Notes under the pieces: generated by a model
Told to the model about the DNA's origin: nothing
Databases searched by the model: none
The model's input: the letters and a program-made list of their open reading frames with translations, nothing else
NCBI RefSeq assembly: GCF_004000945.1
Contig: NZ_BIMF01000016.1
Span: 62,001-126,000, forward strand
DNA: 64,000 bases
Direction: 5' to 3'
Source: Paenibacillus lautus NBRC 15380
GTDB taxonomy: Bacteria > Bacillota > Bacilli > Paenibacillales > Paenibacillaceae
Made by a program: the position numbers and the translations under genes
Shown here: positions 19,243 through 27,319 of the stretch, one piece after another
Numbering within the stretch: position 1 is the stretch's first letter
Layout: every line of letters starts with the position of its first letter

Positions 19243-19274
19243 GCCGATCAAGATGCCATATTTGATCGGCTTTT
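19243..19274 (+). terminator. Intrinsic terminator
   Basis: GCCGATCAA (19243-19251) pairs perfectly with TTGATCGGC (19262-19270), followed by TTTT. Confidence 0.8.
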
Positions 19275-19341
19275 CATGCACCAGGGTTTAGGATGATTCC
19301 TCTTGGCAGTGAGCCTTGGGAATGGTATTGTATATAAACGC

Positions 19342-19368
19342 AAAAAAAACCGCCCCGGTGGGTCGGTT
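19342..19368 (-). terminator. Orphan minus-strand terminator before helD
   Basis: AACCG and CCC (19348-19356) pair with GGG and CGGTT (19360-19368) with one internal mismatch. The A-run 19342-19349 provides a long U tail only on the minus strand, where no gene ends. Confidence 0.5.
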
Positions 19369-19382
19369 ACTAAGATTCGATG

Positions 19383-19419
19383 TTGAATTATACGGGACAC
19401 ATTGCTATAATTAGCAATG
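19383..19419 (+). promoter_or_regulatory. helD promoter with palindrome over the -10
   Basis: TTGAAT (19383-19388) and TATAAT (19406-19411) are 17 bp apart. CATTGCTA (19400-19407) and TAGCAATG (19412-19419) are perfect inverted arms around TAAT, so the -10 box sits inside the dyad, as in a repressor operator. Confidence 0.65.
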
Positions 19420-19517
19420 GTTTGTCATTAAACATGGACAATATGGTTAGAATATCACAATTTTATTTTATCACAGACGAATTGCGCTGTCAACCAGTAT
19501 ATTAGGGGGATGAACAA

Positions 19518-21848
19518 ATGGCTATCAGCGAACAGGATTGGCAAGAAGAACAGGCACGGGTAACGGAAGTGACAACGAAAATCGGTAATAAAATATCTCA
19601 GCTGGAAGCGAGCGTCGGAGATATCCGTGAAGTCGTGATTGATATGCGGAAAGACTTTTGGGACGAAGTTACGGTCAACTTCAGCAACCCGGACGATTTG
19701 GGTGAAACGTCCACCAACCTGAGACAGCAGTCGCAAGTGCTCGCGGAACGTGAGCATGCTCATCTGCAATCCAGCAAGCTGCTTAAAAAGTATAGAAAAC
19801 TTGTGGAATCCCCTTACTTTGGACGCATTGATTTTCAAGAGGATGGAACCACGGAGACGGACACCATTTATTTAGGGACAGGATCTTTTTTGGATGAACA
19901 TATGGAGACGTTTCTCGTTTATGACTGGCGGGCTCCGATATCAAGCTTGTATTATGACGGGGCACCCGGTCCGGCCCAATATGAAACGCCCTCGGGTACG
20001 GTCAAAGGCAAAATGCTGCTTAAGCGCCAATTCGTCATCCATAACGGCGAGATCAAGGTATTGTTTGATACCGGTGTGACGATTGGTGATGAGCTGCTGC
20101 AGCAGGTGCTCAGCCATAGCGCGGATGATCGTATGAAGAGCATCGTAGCTACGATTCAGAAGGAACAGAATGCCGTCATCCGAAACGACAAAACCCGAAT
20201 GCTGATCGTTCAGGGGGCTGCCGGCAGCGGCAAAACCTCAGCCGCACTGCAGCGAGTGGCCTATCTGTTGTATAAGTACCGGGAGACACTTCGGGCCGAT
20301 CAGATGATTCTGTTTTCCCCGAATCCGCTGTTCAACAGTTATGTATCCACAGTGCTTCCGGAGCTCGGCGAGGACAATATGCAGCAGACGACCTTCCAGT
20401 CTTATCTGGAACACCGGCTCGGGAAAGAGTTTGAGCTCGAAGACGTGTTCACACAGACGGAAACCTTGCTGAATGCGGACGATTCGCCGCGTTACCGGGC
20501 ACGACTCGAGAGCATATCCTATAAATCCTCGGGAGCTTATCTTGACACCATCAGACAATACAAGGAGCTGCTGGAGAAGGGCGGGATGCTCTTTAAGCCG
20601 GTCGTTTTCCAAGGTAAGGTTATCGTCAGCTCCGACGAAATGTCCGCGCAGTTCTATAGTTATGATTCGGCGGTTAAACTCGCTGGCCGGATCGACCTGA
20701 TGAAAGAGTGGATGCTGAAACGCCTGTCGGAGTTCGCTCAGAGCGAAAAAGACGCCCCGTGGGTGGAAGAGCAAATCCAGCTGCTGGATACGGAGGATTA
20801 TCAACGGGCCTTTCAAACGATGCGACGCAAGCAAAACCGGAAGGCGGATACGTTTGACGATTTCGATAAGGAAAGGGATGTCCTTGCCAAAATGGTCATC
20901 AGCAACCGGCTCAAGCCGGTTAGACGCTGGATCAAGCGGTTCCGATATGTGGATGTGAAAGGCATGTACCGAAAATTATTTACGGATGAATCGCTATTTC
21001 GCCGGGCGGCCGGAAATTTGGAGAGACTCCCGGATGATTGGGAGGAAATCTGCAAGCTTACCGTTGCGTCACTGGACAACAAATCGCTGTTGTATGAGGA
21101 CGCGACTCCGTTCCTCTATCTGAAGGAGCTGCTTCAAGGTTTCCGGACGAACACGTCGATTCGTCATGTGATTGTTGATGAAGTACAGGACTATTCGGGA
21201 TTTCAGCTGGAATTCCTGAAGCGGTTGTTCCCGCGTGCGAAAATGACGGTGCTGGGGGATCTCAATCAAGCGATTTACGCACATGGAGAGGCGCTCGGCA
21301 ATCTGGAAAATCTGGTGAGTCTGTACGGCAAGGACGATACGGAGGTCATCAATCTGACGCAAAGCTACCGGTCCACGTATGAAATCGTTGATTTCACACG
21401 GCAGATGATACCGGGCGGGGAGCGGATTGTTCCATTTAACCGGAGCGGCGAAGCTCCGCGTGTGGTTGCGGTGAACGATGAGGAACACCTGCATGGAGCA
21501 ATTGTCTCTGATATCCGTGAGCTTCATGAACAGGGATTCCAGTACGTGGCGGTGATCTGCCGGACAGAAGAGGAGAGCAGACGCGTACACGAGCAGCTGT
21601 CAGCAGATATACCTACGCGATTAATTACCAAAACCACTCCTGCTTTCGAGAAAGGAACGCTTGTCGTTCCTGCCTATCTAGCCAAGGGCGTGGAATTCGA
21701 CGCGGTGATCATATACAACGGCTCCGAGGATGTGTACCACCGCGAAAGCGACCGCAAACTGTTCTACACCGCATGTACGCGTGCCATGCACAAACTTCAT
21801 GTGTATCATATCGGGGAAAAGAGCCATTTTATCCCGGATGAATATTAA
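19518..21848 (+). CDS. helD: RNA polymerase recycling motor HelD (UvrD-like)
   Basis: SF1 ATPase that binds RNA polymerase and releases it from stalled complexes or nucleic acid. Residues 1-100 are a predicted coiled-coil arm, followed by the HelD-specific region YFGRIDFQEDG and FLVYDWRAPISSLYYD. The Walker A is GAAGSGKTS near 232-240, DEVQDYSGFQ near 552, QSYRST near 610, and the C-terminal helicase motif AKGVEFDAVIIYN with FYTACTRAMHKL. Length 776 agrees with Bacillus HelD (YvgS). ATG with TTAGGGGG upstream. Single gene with its own promoter-operator and terminator. Confidence 0.94.
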   Translation: MAISEQDWQEEQARVTEVTTKIGNKISQLEASVGDIREVVIDMRKDFWDEVTVNFSNPDDLGETSTNLRQQSQVLAEREHAHLQSSKLLKKYRKLVESPYFGRIDFQEDGTTETDTIYLGTGSFLDEHMETFLVYDWRAPISSLYYDGAPGPAQYETPSGTVKGKMLLKRQFVIHNGEIKVLFDTGVTIGDELLQQVLSHSADDRMKSIVATIQKEQNAVIRNDKTRMLIVQGAAGSGKTSAALQRVAYLLYKYRETLRADQMILFSPNPLFNSYVSTVLPELGEDNMQQTTFQSYLEHRLGKEFELEDVFTQTETLLNADDSPRYRARLESISYKSSGAYLDTIRQYKELLEKGGMLFKPVVFQGKVIVSSDEMSAQFYSYDSAVKLAGRIDLMKEWMLKRLSEFAQSEKDAPWVEEQIQLLDTEDYQRAFQTMRRKQNRKADTFDDFDKERDVLAKMVISNRLKPVRRWIKRFRYVDVKGMYRKLFTDESLFRRAAGNLERLPDDWEEICKLTVASLDNKSLLYEDATPFLYLKELLQGFRTNTSIRHVIVDEVQDYSGFQLEFLKRLFPRAKMTVLGDLNQAIYAHGEALGNLENLVSLYGKDDTEVINLTQSYRSTYEIVDFTRQMIPGGERIVPFNRSGEAPRVVAVNDEEHLHGAIVSDIRELHEQGFQYVAVICRTEEESRRVHEQLSADIPTRLITKTTPAFEKGTLVVPAYLAKGVEFDAVIIYNGSEDVYHRESDRKLFYTACTRAMHKLHVYHIGEKSHFIPDEY

Positions 21849-21854
21849 ATGAAT

Positions 21855-21893
21855 AAAGGTCTGTCTGGCCACGGCTTAGGCAGGCCTTTTTTT
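21855..21893 (+). terminator. Terminator after helD
   Basis: AAAGGTCTG (21855-21863) pairs with CAGGCCTTT (21881-21889) with one G-T pair; seven T residues follow. Confidence 0.75.
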
Positions 21894-22152
21894 CATGATT
21901 GTTATATGAAATCCAAACATGTTTCATAGAAAAGGAAAAAAACGGAAACATATTTAGGAGGAGATAGGGAGTATGCTTTATACCATAAGGAGGGAGTTAT
22001 CCAATATTTATGATGATTTGACCGGTGATTAATAATTTTTTTCAATTATTTTCGGGAAAAGCGCTTTCTCGATCGCCCCGTCTATTCATTTTGGACACAA
22101 ATTTGACGAAAAAAGGATTGGGGGTATATTACTTATATCAAAGGTCGGGTGC
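21894..22152 (+). promoter_or_regulatory. Promoter region of the chemoreceptor gene
   Basis: TTGACG (22103-22108) and TATATT (22125-22130) are 16 bp apart. Farther upstream GAAAAGCGCTTTC around 22057-22069 contains the palindrome AAAGCGCTTT and resembles a cre but has three mismatches. Nothing else is recognised in this stretch. Confidence 0.45.
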
Positions 22153-23862
22153 TTGCGGATGAAGATAAAAACAAAATTAATTCTTTCGTCTACGATTCTT
22201 GCAACGGTTACGGCGGTTATCGTAATCATCGCGTTCATCACTTCGAATATGACGGAGAAGAGGTTCAGCAAGATTATTGAAGTGGATCAGAAGGTCATCT
22301 ATAACCTGACGCAATTGGAGACCCTATTGACGGGCGTCTCTAATGATGAGCGGGGCTACTTATTGACCGGTGATTCGACCTTTGCCGATTCATTGAAAGC
22401 GAAACAGGAGTCCGTCGCCAAACTCATGGCCGAAACCAAAGACTTGATGACGGCTGAGGAAGACCAAAAGGTATTTAACGAGATCGAAACCGGGTATGTC
22501 ATCTACACCGAAGCCGTTTCTGAGGTGTTAAACAAATTGGGGTATGATACCGGATTTTACAAGGCTGTGCCGTTTCGGGTATATGAAGCAGCATTTAACC
22601 AGGAACGTGAAGTGCGCAAGTCATTTAGTACGCTTATCGCACAATTTACGGTAGATAAAAATGAAGCCTTGGCTAAGCAGGCTGATCAAATTGCGGCCAG
22701 CAGCCAATTTCAGAATTTGATCATTATGCTGATCGGAATCGCAGCCGTTGTTTATTTTGCTATACAGGGTTATCTTCTTACTCGATCGATCCGTCCGTTG
22801 AATCAGATGAGCAGTCAGCTTTTGAAGATTGCCGAAGGCGGCGGTGATCTGGTTACCCGATTACATATCACAACGAAAGACGAAATCAGGGATGTAGCCG
22901 ACGCTTATAACAAATTGGTCGATGGCTTCAGGGAGCTTGTCGTACAGGTGCAGGATACGGCCGGCAAAGTCGGTGTCGCAGCTTCGACGCTGCACTCCAC
23001 GACCGAGGAAATCCGTCAAGCTTCCCAGCAAACTTCAGGCATCATGGAAGAGCTGGCGGCCGGGGTAGAGAACCAGCTTCAGGATACAGAGGAAACGACA
23101 GCTACGATAACGGACATGGCGGAAGGAATGAAACATATCGCGCATGCCGCCCAAGACGTCTCCGGATTGGCAGCAACGACGAACCAACTTGCGGCTGGAG
23201 GGGAACAGGCACTTATACATACACTGGCTCAAATGGAAGGCATACGCACCAGTGTGGATCAATCCGCGCAGTCGGTGCGGGCGCTCGGCGAAAAGGCCTC
23301 CAACATCGGTGCGATGGGACAGATCATTATCGAAATTGCAGAGCAGACATCACTGCTTGCCTTGAATGCCTCGATTGAGGCGGCTCGGGCGGGCGAGCAT
23401 GGCAGAGGTTTTGCGGTTGTAGCTGCCGAGGTCCGGAAATTGGCTGATCAGGCATCAAACTCCTCCGTCGAAATCAGACAATTCGTCCATGAGCTTCAGC
23501 AGGATATTGTTGATTTGGCCGGCGTCATGGAGCAGGGGACCCGCGAAGTGACCCAGGGCATGAACGTGGCGCAAGGAGCCGAGAGAGCCTTTAAGGAAAT
23601 TGAGCAATCCGTCGTCGAATTGAACGAACAAATTCAGAGTGTCACCGTTGCAACAGAACAGATGAACTCCGGAGCAGGGGAGCTTGTTCACGCAATCCGC
23701 AGAATTCAGGAGGTCACGGAGACGACGGCAGGCGGAACCCAAAGCGTCAGTGCTGCCACGGAAGAGCAGCTGGCCTCTATGGAGGAAATTACAGATTCCG
23801 TTGAAGATTTGAATGTAATGTCTGGCAAGCTTCGGCAGTTGATGTCCGGCTTTAAAGTATAA
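22153..23862 (+). CDS. Methyl-accepting chemotaxis protein with CHASE3 sensor
   Basis: Membrane chemoreceptor that controls CheA. Membrane helix 1 is near 9-31. An extracellular CHASE3-type four-helix sensor follows at about 35-185, with [18 protein letters not shown]. Helix 2 is near 190-213, then HAMP to about 270, then the signalling coiled coil. The conserved tip reads [19 protein letters not shown] with HGRGFAVVA near 396-425. Length 569. The start is TTG 22153 (AAAGG eight bases upstream) or ATG two codons later. No che genes are near, so it is an orphan receptor; the ligand is unknown. Confidence 0.93.
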   Translation: MRMKIKTKLILSSTILATVTAVIVIIAFITSNMTEKRFSKIIEVDQKVIYNLTQLETLLTGVSNDERGYLLTGDSTFADSLKAKQESVAKLMAETKDLMTAEEDQKVFNEIETGYVIYTEAVSEVLNKLGYDTGFYKAVPFRVYEAAFNQEREVRKSFSTLIAQFTVDKNEALAKQADQIAASSQFQNLIIMLIGIAAVVYFAIQGYLLTRSIRPLNQMSSQLLKIAEGGGDLVTRLHITTKDEIRDVADAYNKLVDGFRELVVQVQDTAGKVGVAASTLHSTTEEIRQASQQTSGIMEELAAGVENQLQDTEETTATITDMAEGMKHIAHAAQDVSGLAATTNQLAAGGEQALIHTLAQMEGIRTSVDQSAQSVRALGEKASNIGAMGQIIIEIAEQTSLLALNASIEAARAGEHGRGFAVVAAEVRKLADQASNSSVEIRQFVHELQQDIVDLAGVMEQGTREVTQGMNVAQGAERAFKEIEQSVVELNEQIQSVTVATEQMNSGAGELVHAIRRIQEVTETTAGGTQSVSAATEEQLASMEEITDSVEDLNVMSGKLRQLMSGFKV

Positions 23863-23879
23863 ATAAGGAAAAATGGCAT

Positions 23880-23951
23880 ATGGGAAAAAACGGCCACCTT
23901 GCAATCATGCATATTCTGGGCAAAAGAACCTACAATATGGATGACAGATAA
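23880..23951 (+). CDS. Putative 23-residue leader peptide of MFS exporter
   Basis: Short reading frame beginning MGKNGHLAIMHILGK and ending MDDR, with TAAGGAA ten bases before its ATG. It stops at 23949-23951, 20 bases before the start of the MFS exporter. Its codons 5-8 (GGCCACCTTGC, 23892-23902) are complementary to the exporter's ribosome site. This is the layout of cat- or erm-type attenuator leaders, in which a drug-stalled ribosome opens the hairpin. The leader is inferred; a second in-frame ATG at codon 10 is an alternative start. Confidence 0.5.
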   Translation: MGKNGHLAIMHILGKRTYNMDDR

Positions 23952-23964
23952 CGCAAAGGTGGTC
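23892..23964 (+). promoter_or_regulatory. Hairpin that sequesters the MFS ribosome binding site
   Basis: GGCCACCTTGC (23892-23902) pairs with GCAAAGGTGGTC (23953-23964): eleven pairs with one G-T and one bulged A. The right arm contains the whole AAAGGTGG ribosome site of the exporter, nine bases before its ATG at 23972. No T-run follows, so it would act on translation and not on transcription. Confidence 0.6.
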
Positions 23965-23971
23965 TTCTCTC

Positions 23972-25252
23972 ATGGAAAACAAGAAATGGGATCTGGTTGC
24001 CCTTGCATCCATACCACTCATCATGACGTTGGGCAATTCCATGCTGATTCCCATCTTGCCGCAGATTTCAAAAGCTCTGGGGATCAGTTCCTTCAAAGTC
24101 AGTATGCTTATAACGGTATATGCTGTTGTAGCCATCTTACTGATTCCGATTGCCGGTTATTTATCGGATCGGTATGGACGAAAGAAGATCATCATCCCCA
24201 GCTTAATTATTGCGGCATTAGGCGGAGCTGTCTCGGCTGTGGCAGCCTGGATGCTGAGTGGGACGGCGGCATATTACGTTATTTTGGCGGGACGGTTTCT
24301 GCAGGGAATTGGTGCTGCCGGGGCATTCCCCATTGTCATTCCGCTTGTCGGTGACATGTTTAAAGAGGAAGAAGAGGTCAGTAAGAGTTTGGGTATTATC
24401 GAAACCTCCAATACGTTTGGCAAGGTAGTCAGTCCGATATTGGGCGCCCTGCTCGGAAGTTTTATTTGGTTCTTGCCCTTTATAGCTATTCCGATTCTGT
24501 GCTTGATCTCTATCGTGCTTGTCATTTTTCTTGTGAAGACACCGAAGTCGAACGACAACGACAAACAATCCATTCGCGAGTTTTTGAAAACAACCAAGCA
24601 GGTTTTGCACGAGAAGGGAAGATGGCTGTATGCCATATTTGCCATCGGCGGCATCGCGATGTTTGGCGTATTCGGCGTACTTTTCTATTTGTCGGAAACG
24701 CTCGAGAGCACTTACCGTTTACAAGGTGTGGTGAAAGGGCTGGTGCTTGCGATTCCTCTGGCTTTGTTATGTCTGTCTTCCTATTTAGCCGGTAAATTCA
24801 CGGGCAAAAATAAAGCGGCTAAGAAGTGGACCGGTTTCGCGGGTATGGCCATTTTGACGGTATCCCTGATCGTCACCGGATTTAGCGCTCAGATCTATTT
24901 TGTAGTCGGAATGATGACGCTTGGCGGCATCGGGATCGGGATGGTCCTGCCATGCATGGACACGCTGCTGACGGAAGGTATAGAGAAGGAACAGCGCGGT
25001 ACCATTACCTCTCTATACAGCAGTATGCGCTTTATCGGCGTATCGCTTGGTCCGCCAGTTGTCTCGCTGCTGCTCGGGGCGAATCATTGGGTTCTGTTCG
25101 GCACGTTGGCAGCCGTCGCGGCGGTAGGCGGCCTGCTCACATTATTCGCCGTGAAGCCGGAGGCGAAGAAAGACGACACCGGAGGGAACTCATACCGAGT
25201 CGACTTCAAGAAACCGCAGGGCTTGAAAAAGAAAGGTCTTGTCCATAAATAA
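23972..25252 (+). CDS. MFS transporter, probable drug exporter
   Basis: Twelve-helix Major Facilitator transporter of 426 residues. Motif A is YLSDRYGRKKIIIP near residues 63-76, preceded by MLIPILPQISKALG, and ILAGRFLQGIGAAGAFPI near 105-122 resembles the antiporter region of drug:H+ exporters. The C-terminal half contains GGIGIGMVLPCMDTLLTEGI. The C-terminal tail is basic. ATG at 23972 with AAAGGTGG hidden in the leader hairpin. The leader peptide arrangement supports induction by a ribosome-targeting compound, though the substrate itself is unknown. Its last codons lie inside the terminator stem. Confidence 0.87.
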   Translation: MENKKWDLVALASIPLIMTLGNSMLIPILPQISKALGISSFKVSMLITVYAVVAILLIPIAGYLSDRYGRKKIIIPSLIIAALGGAVSAVAAWMLSGTAAYYVILAGRFLQGIGAAGAFPIVIPLVGDMFKEEEEVSKSLGIIETSNTFGKVVSPILGALLGSFIWFLPFIAIPILCLISIVLVIFLVKTPKSNDNDKQSIREFLKTTKQVLHEKGRWLYAIFAIGGIAMFGVFGVLFYLSETLESTYRLQGVVKGLVLAIPLALLCLSSYLAGKFTGKNKAAKKWTGFAGMAILTVSLIVTGFSAQIYFVVGMMTLGGIGIGMVLPCMDTLLTEGIEKEQRGTITSLYSSMRFIGVSLGPPVVSLLLGANHWVLFGTLAAVAAVGGLLTLFAVKPEAKKDDTGGNSYRVDFKKPQGLKKKGLVHK

Positions 25253-25268
25253 TGGACAAGACCTTTTT
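25232..25268 (+). terminator. Terminator overlapping the 3' end of the MFS gene
   Basis: AAAGGTCTTGTCCAT (25232-25246) and ATGGACAAGACCTTT (25252-25266) form a perfect 15-bp stem with loop AAATA, then more T. The left arm is coding, and the stop TAA (25250-25252) lies in the loop. Confidence 0.88.
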
Positions 25269-25401
25269 CTCATATCCGGATATGGAGGGGAGCATATTGA
25301 CAAGGAGGAACTCTCATCGTCTACTTTGTTTCCTTAATCCATTCCTGGACGCATTCGATGTGCATATGCCGTTGCTTCTCTTGGCTTAGCCGCATTCTCC
25401 G

Positions 25402-26652
25402 TTATCCTGCAGCGGTGGGTTCGGTCTCCTCAAGCTTTAAGGTTGCTTTGGAGCGCGATTTGCCGGTTACCTGCATGATGATATAAATCAGGATTAACAG
25501 CACAAGCGCAATGGCGGAATATCGGTACATGATCGTGTACGAAGTCGATTTGGCGATGGAGCCGAGCGCGATCGAGCCGATAGCGACACCGAAATCCAGT
25601 GAGTTGAAGAACATGCCGTTGGCCATGCCGCGCTGGAGCGGATGAACCTCCTGGATCATCCAGGTCTGGATGGACGGCTGCATCGCGCCGAAGCCAAGGC
25701 CATAACATAATGCTGATAACAGCATAGTACCCGTCGATGAGGCGAAGGTCAGCAACAGCAGACCGGTGACCATCAGAACAGCAGCGGGTATAACCATCGC
25801 CTTGTGTCCATAGCGGTCATAGATTCTGCCGGAGAACGGCCGTACCAGAATGATGGCAATGGCATTGAACAAGAAGAAATACTGGGGATTCCGGAGGTGG
25901 GCTTCGGTGCCGAACAACGCCATGAAGCTCAGCAGCCCTCCGTACGTAATGGACATCAAAAAGTTAAGGACGCTGGGGAGAATCAGCTTTTTGTTGAATG
26001 AGCCCTTCGGTTGATCCTCAACTCGAGGTTGAACCGCTGCGGGGCGCTCCGTTTTCCGTTTTGCCGATCTTGACGTTAGAACGTAGGCGAGTGGGAAGAT
26101 AAGTATATTGATGATGACGGTGATGACCACAAGCGGTGTGAACCCCCCGTCTTGCAGGAGCGTCAAGCCGATCATCGGGCCGATCGACATGGCGAGCGTA
26201 GTGGATAATCCGAAGTACCCCATGCCTTCGCCCAGTCGTTTGATAGGAATGACGTCCGATGCCATCGTAGGAAACGAGGTGCTTGTCATGCCAAAGCCGA
26301 TGCCAAACAAAACGCGCATCAGCAGCAGAAAGGCGATCCCGGATGCCCAGTAATAGCCCAGCGTGGCTGCAAGCGAAATCATCAGCCCGACGTACAGCAG
26401 CAGGCGCAGTTTTCCTTTTTCCAGTGCTTTGCTTGACACGAAGCGGGAGGCGATCGCGCTGAAGGCGAACAGGCTGGTTATCAGGCTGACCTGAAGCGGA
26501 CTTGCCATAAACGCATCCTTGGCGTATGCGGGCAGCGTGGTCAGCATCATCTGCAGGGTCAGAAACAGAAATAGGTTGCTGACCATCAAGGTGATGAATT
26601 CTTTGGTCCATAAACGTTGCTTTGTATTCATTTCATTCATGTGAAACATCAC
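25402..26652 (-). CDS. MFS transporter coupled to marR
   Basis: Twelve-helix Major Facilitator transporter, 416 residues from the furthest start, like YwoG/YfkF-type putative drug exporters. Notable segments are LTTLPAYAKDAFMASPLQVSLITSLFAFSAIASRF at the N-terminus, RVLFGIGFGMTSTSFPTMASDV near 110-130 and the central linker near 195-215. Its GTG at 26652 overlaps the marR stop by two bases; ATG codons at 26649, 26640 and 26631 are alternatives, and AGGAG eleven bases before 26640 favours that one. Translational coupling to marR is likely, so the repressor probably controls this exporter. Confidence 0.87.
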   Translation of the reverse strand: MMFHMNEMNTKQRLWTKEFITLMVSNLFLFLTLQMMLTTLPAYAKDAFMASPLQVSLITSLFAFSAIASRFVSSKALEKGKLRLLLYVGLMISLAATLGYYWASGIAFLLLMRVLFGIGFGMTSTSFPTMASDVIPIKRLGEGMGYFGLSTTLAMSIGPMIGLTLLQDGGFTPLVVITVIINILIFPLAYVLTSRSAKRKTERPAAVQPRVEDQPKGSFNKKLILPSVLNFLMSITYGGLLSFMALFGTEAHLRNPQYFFLFNAIAIILVRPFSGRIYDRYGHKAMVIPAAVLMVTGLLLLTFASSTGTMLLSALCYGLGFGAMQPSIQTWMIQEVHPLQRGMANGMFFNSLDFGVAIGSIALGSIAKSTSYTIMYRYSAIALVLLILIYIIMQVTGKSRSKATLKLEETEPTAAG

Positions 26653-27116
26653 TCCTGTTTGTGTAAGTTGTCTATGTTGGCATTGATGCGTGAGAGTGTG
26701 TCCCAGAACATCTCTAATTGATGATCGTCAATGCCTTCGATTAACTGGCTTCCGCATTGACTTTCGATGGTTGTGGTTGCGTCGATCAATTCTTTCCCTG
26801 TATCCGTCAAGAAGAGCTGGAAAGCTCTCCGGTCGTTAACCGATACGGATTTGCGGGTGTATCCTTTTTTCTCGAGCAGATCCAAAATACGGGTAGTGGT
26901 CGGTTGATCCTTGTCCGCTTTGGCGGCAACTTCCTTTTGATTCAACCCTTCATGCTCTCCGATGTGGTACAGAACCAGCCATTGCTCGGGGGTAATATCA
27001 TAGGGCTTCAAGGCATTCGCAAACAATTGGGAGGCGCGGCGATAGGTGTAACCCAGATGAAAACCGATGGAGGGGTTGCGTTTAGGCATTTTCAAGAAAC
27101 AAGTCACACCTTTCAT
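26649..27116 (-). CDS. MarR family transcriptional regulator
   Basis: Winged-helix repressor of about 146-155 residues. The DNA-binding region is ITPEQWLVLYHIGEHEGLNQKEVAAKADKDQPTTTRILDLLEKKGYTRKSVS, spread over about 40-92, followed by the wing VNDRRAFQLFLTDTGKEL. The ATG at 27116 lacks a ribosome site; AAAGGTG inside the first codons better serves a TTG at 27095 or ATG at 27089, so the true protein may be 7-9 residues shorter. It is first in an operon with the MFS gene, and its promoter carries a matching dyad, so autoregulation is likely. Confidence 0.9.
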   Translation of the reverse strand: MKGVTCFLKMPKRNPSIGFHLGYTYRRASQLFANALKPYDITPEQWLVLYHIGEHEGLNQKEVAAKADKDQPTTTRILDLLEKKGYTRKSVSVNDRRAFQLFLTDTGKELIDATTTIESQCGSQLIEGIDDHQLEMFWDTLSRINANIDNLHKQE

Positions 27117-27131
27117 TTCAAGTTTTCAAAA

Positions 27132-27175
27132 ATAGTTGTCTAAACAATTATATGCCTGACATACAAATCAGTCAA
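27132..27175 (-). promoter_or_regulatory. marR-MFS promoter with operator dyad
   Basis: On the minus strand TTGACT (complement 27170-27175) and TATAAT (complement 27147-27152) are 17 bp apart. ATAGTTGTCTAAACAATTAT (27132-27151) is a dyad with 8 of 10 matching arm positions that overlaps the -10. A second AATTGTCTAC lies at 27191-27200. Confidence 0.7.
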
Positions 27176-27250
27176 ACCATTTAAAAAATTAATTGTCTAC
27201 ATGACAGGGTTTCGTTAAACGATGTGGAATATGAAAAATGGAATGATAAC

Positions 27251-27274
27251 ATAGCTCTAACAATTGAGAGCTAT
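27251..27274 (+). other. Perfect 8-bp hairpin upstream of GDPD gene
   Basis: ATAGCTCT (27251-27258) and AGAGCTAT (27267-27274) are perfect inverted arms around AACAATTG, 46 bp before the GDPD start. It may be an operator or an RNA hairpin. Confidence 0.35.
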
Positions 27275-27319
27275 ATTTATAGTACAAACCAATATCTCAC
27301 CACTCAGGAGGAAGTTCAA

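Noticed and set aside
19434-19505. 23-codon frame before helD as a possible leader peptide
   Set aside because: No ribosome site and no hairpin hiding the helD site; a frame of this length is expected by chance in this AT-rich stretch.
25321-25395. 24-codon minus-strand frame just after the MFS gene (MRLSQEKQRHMHIECVQEW start)
   Set aside because: Too short to judge, weak ribosome site; it reads like protein but could be a remnant, so not listed as a gene.
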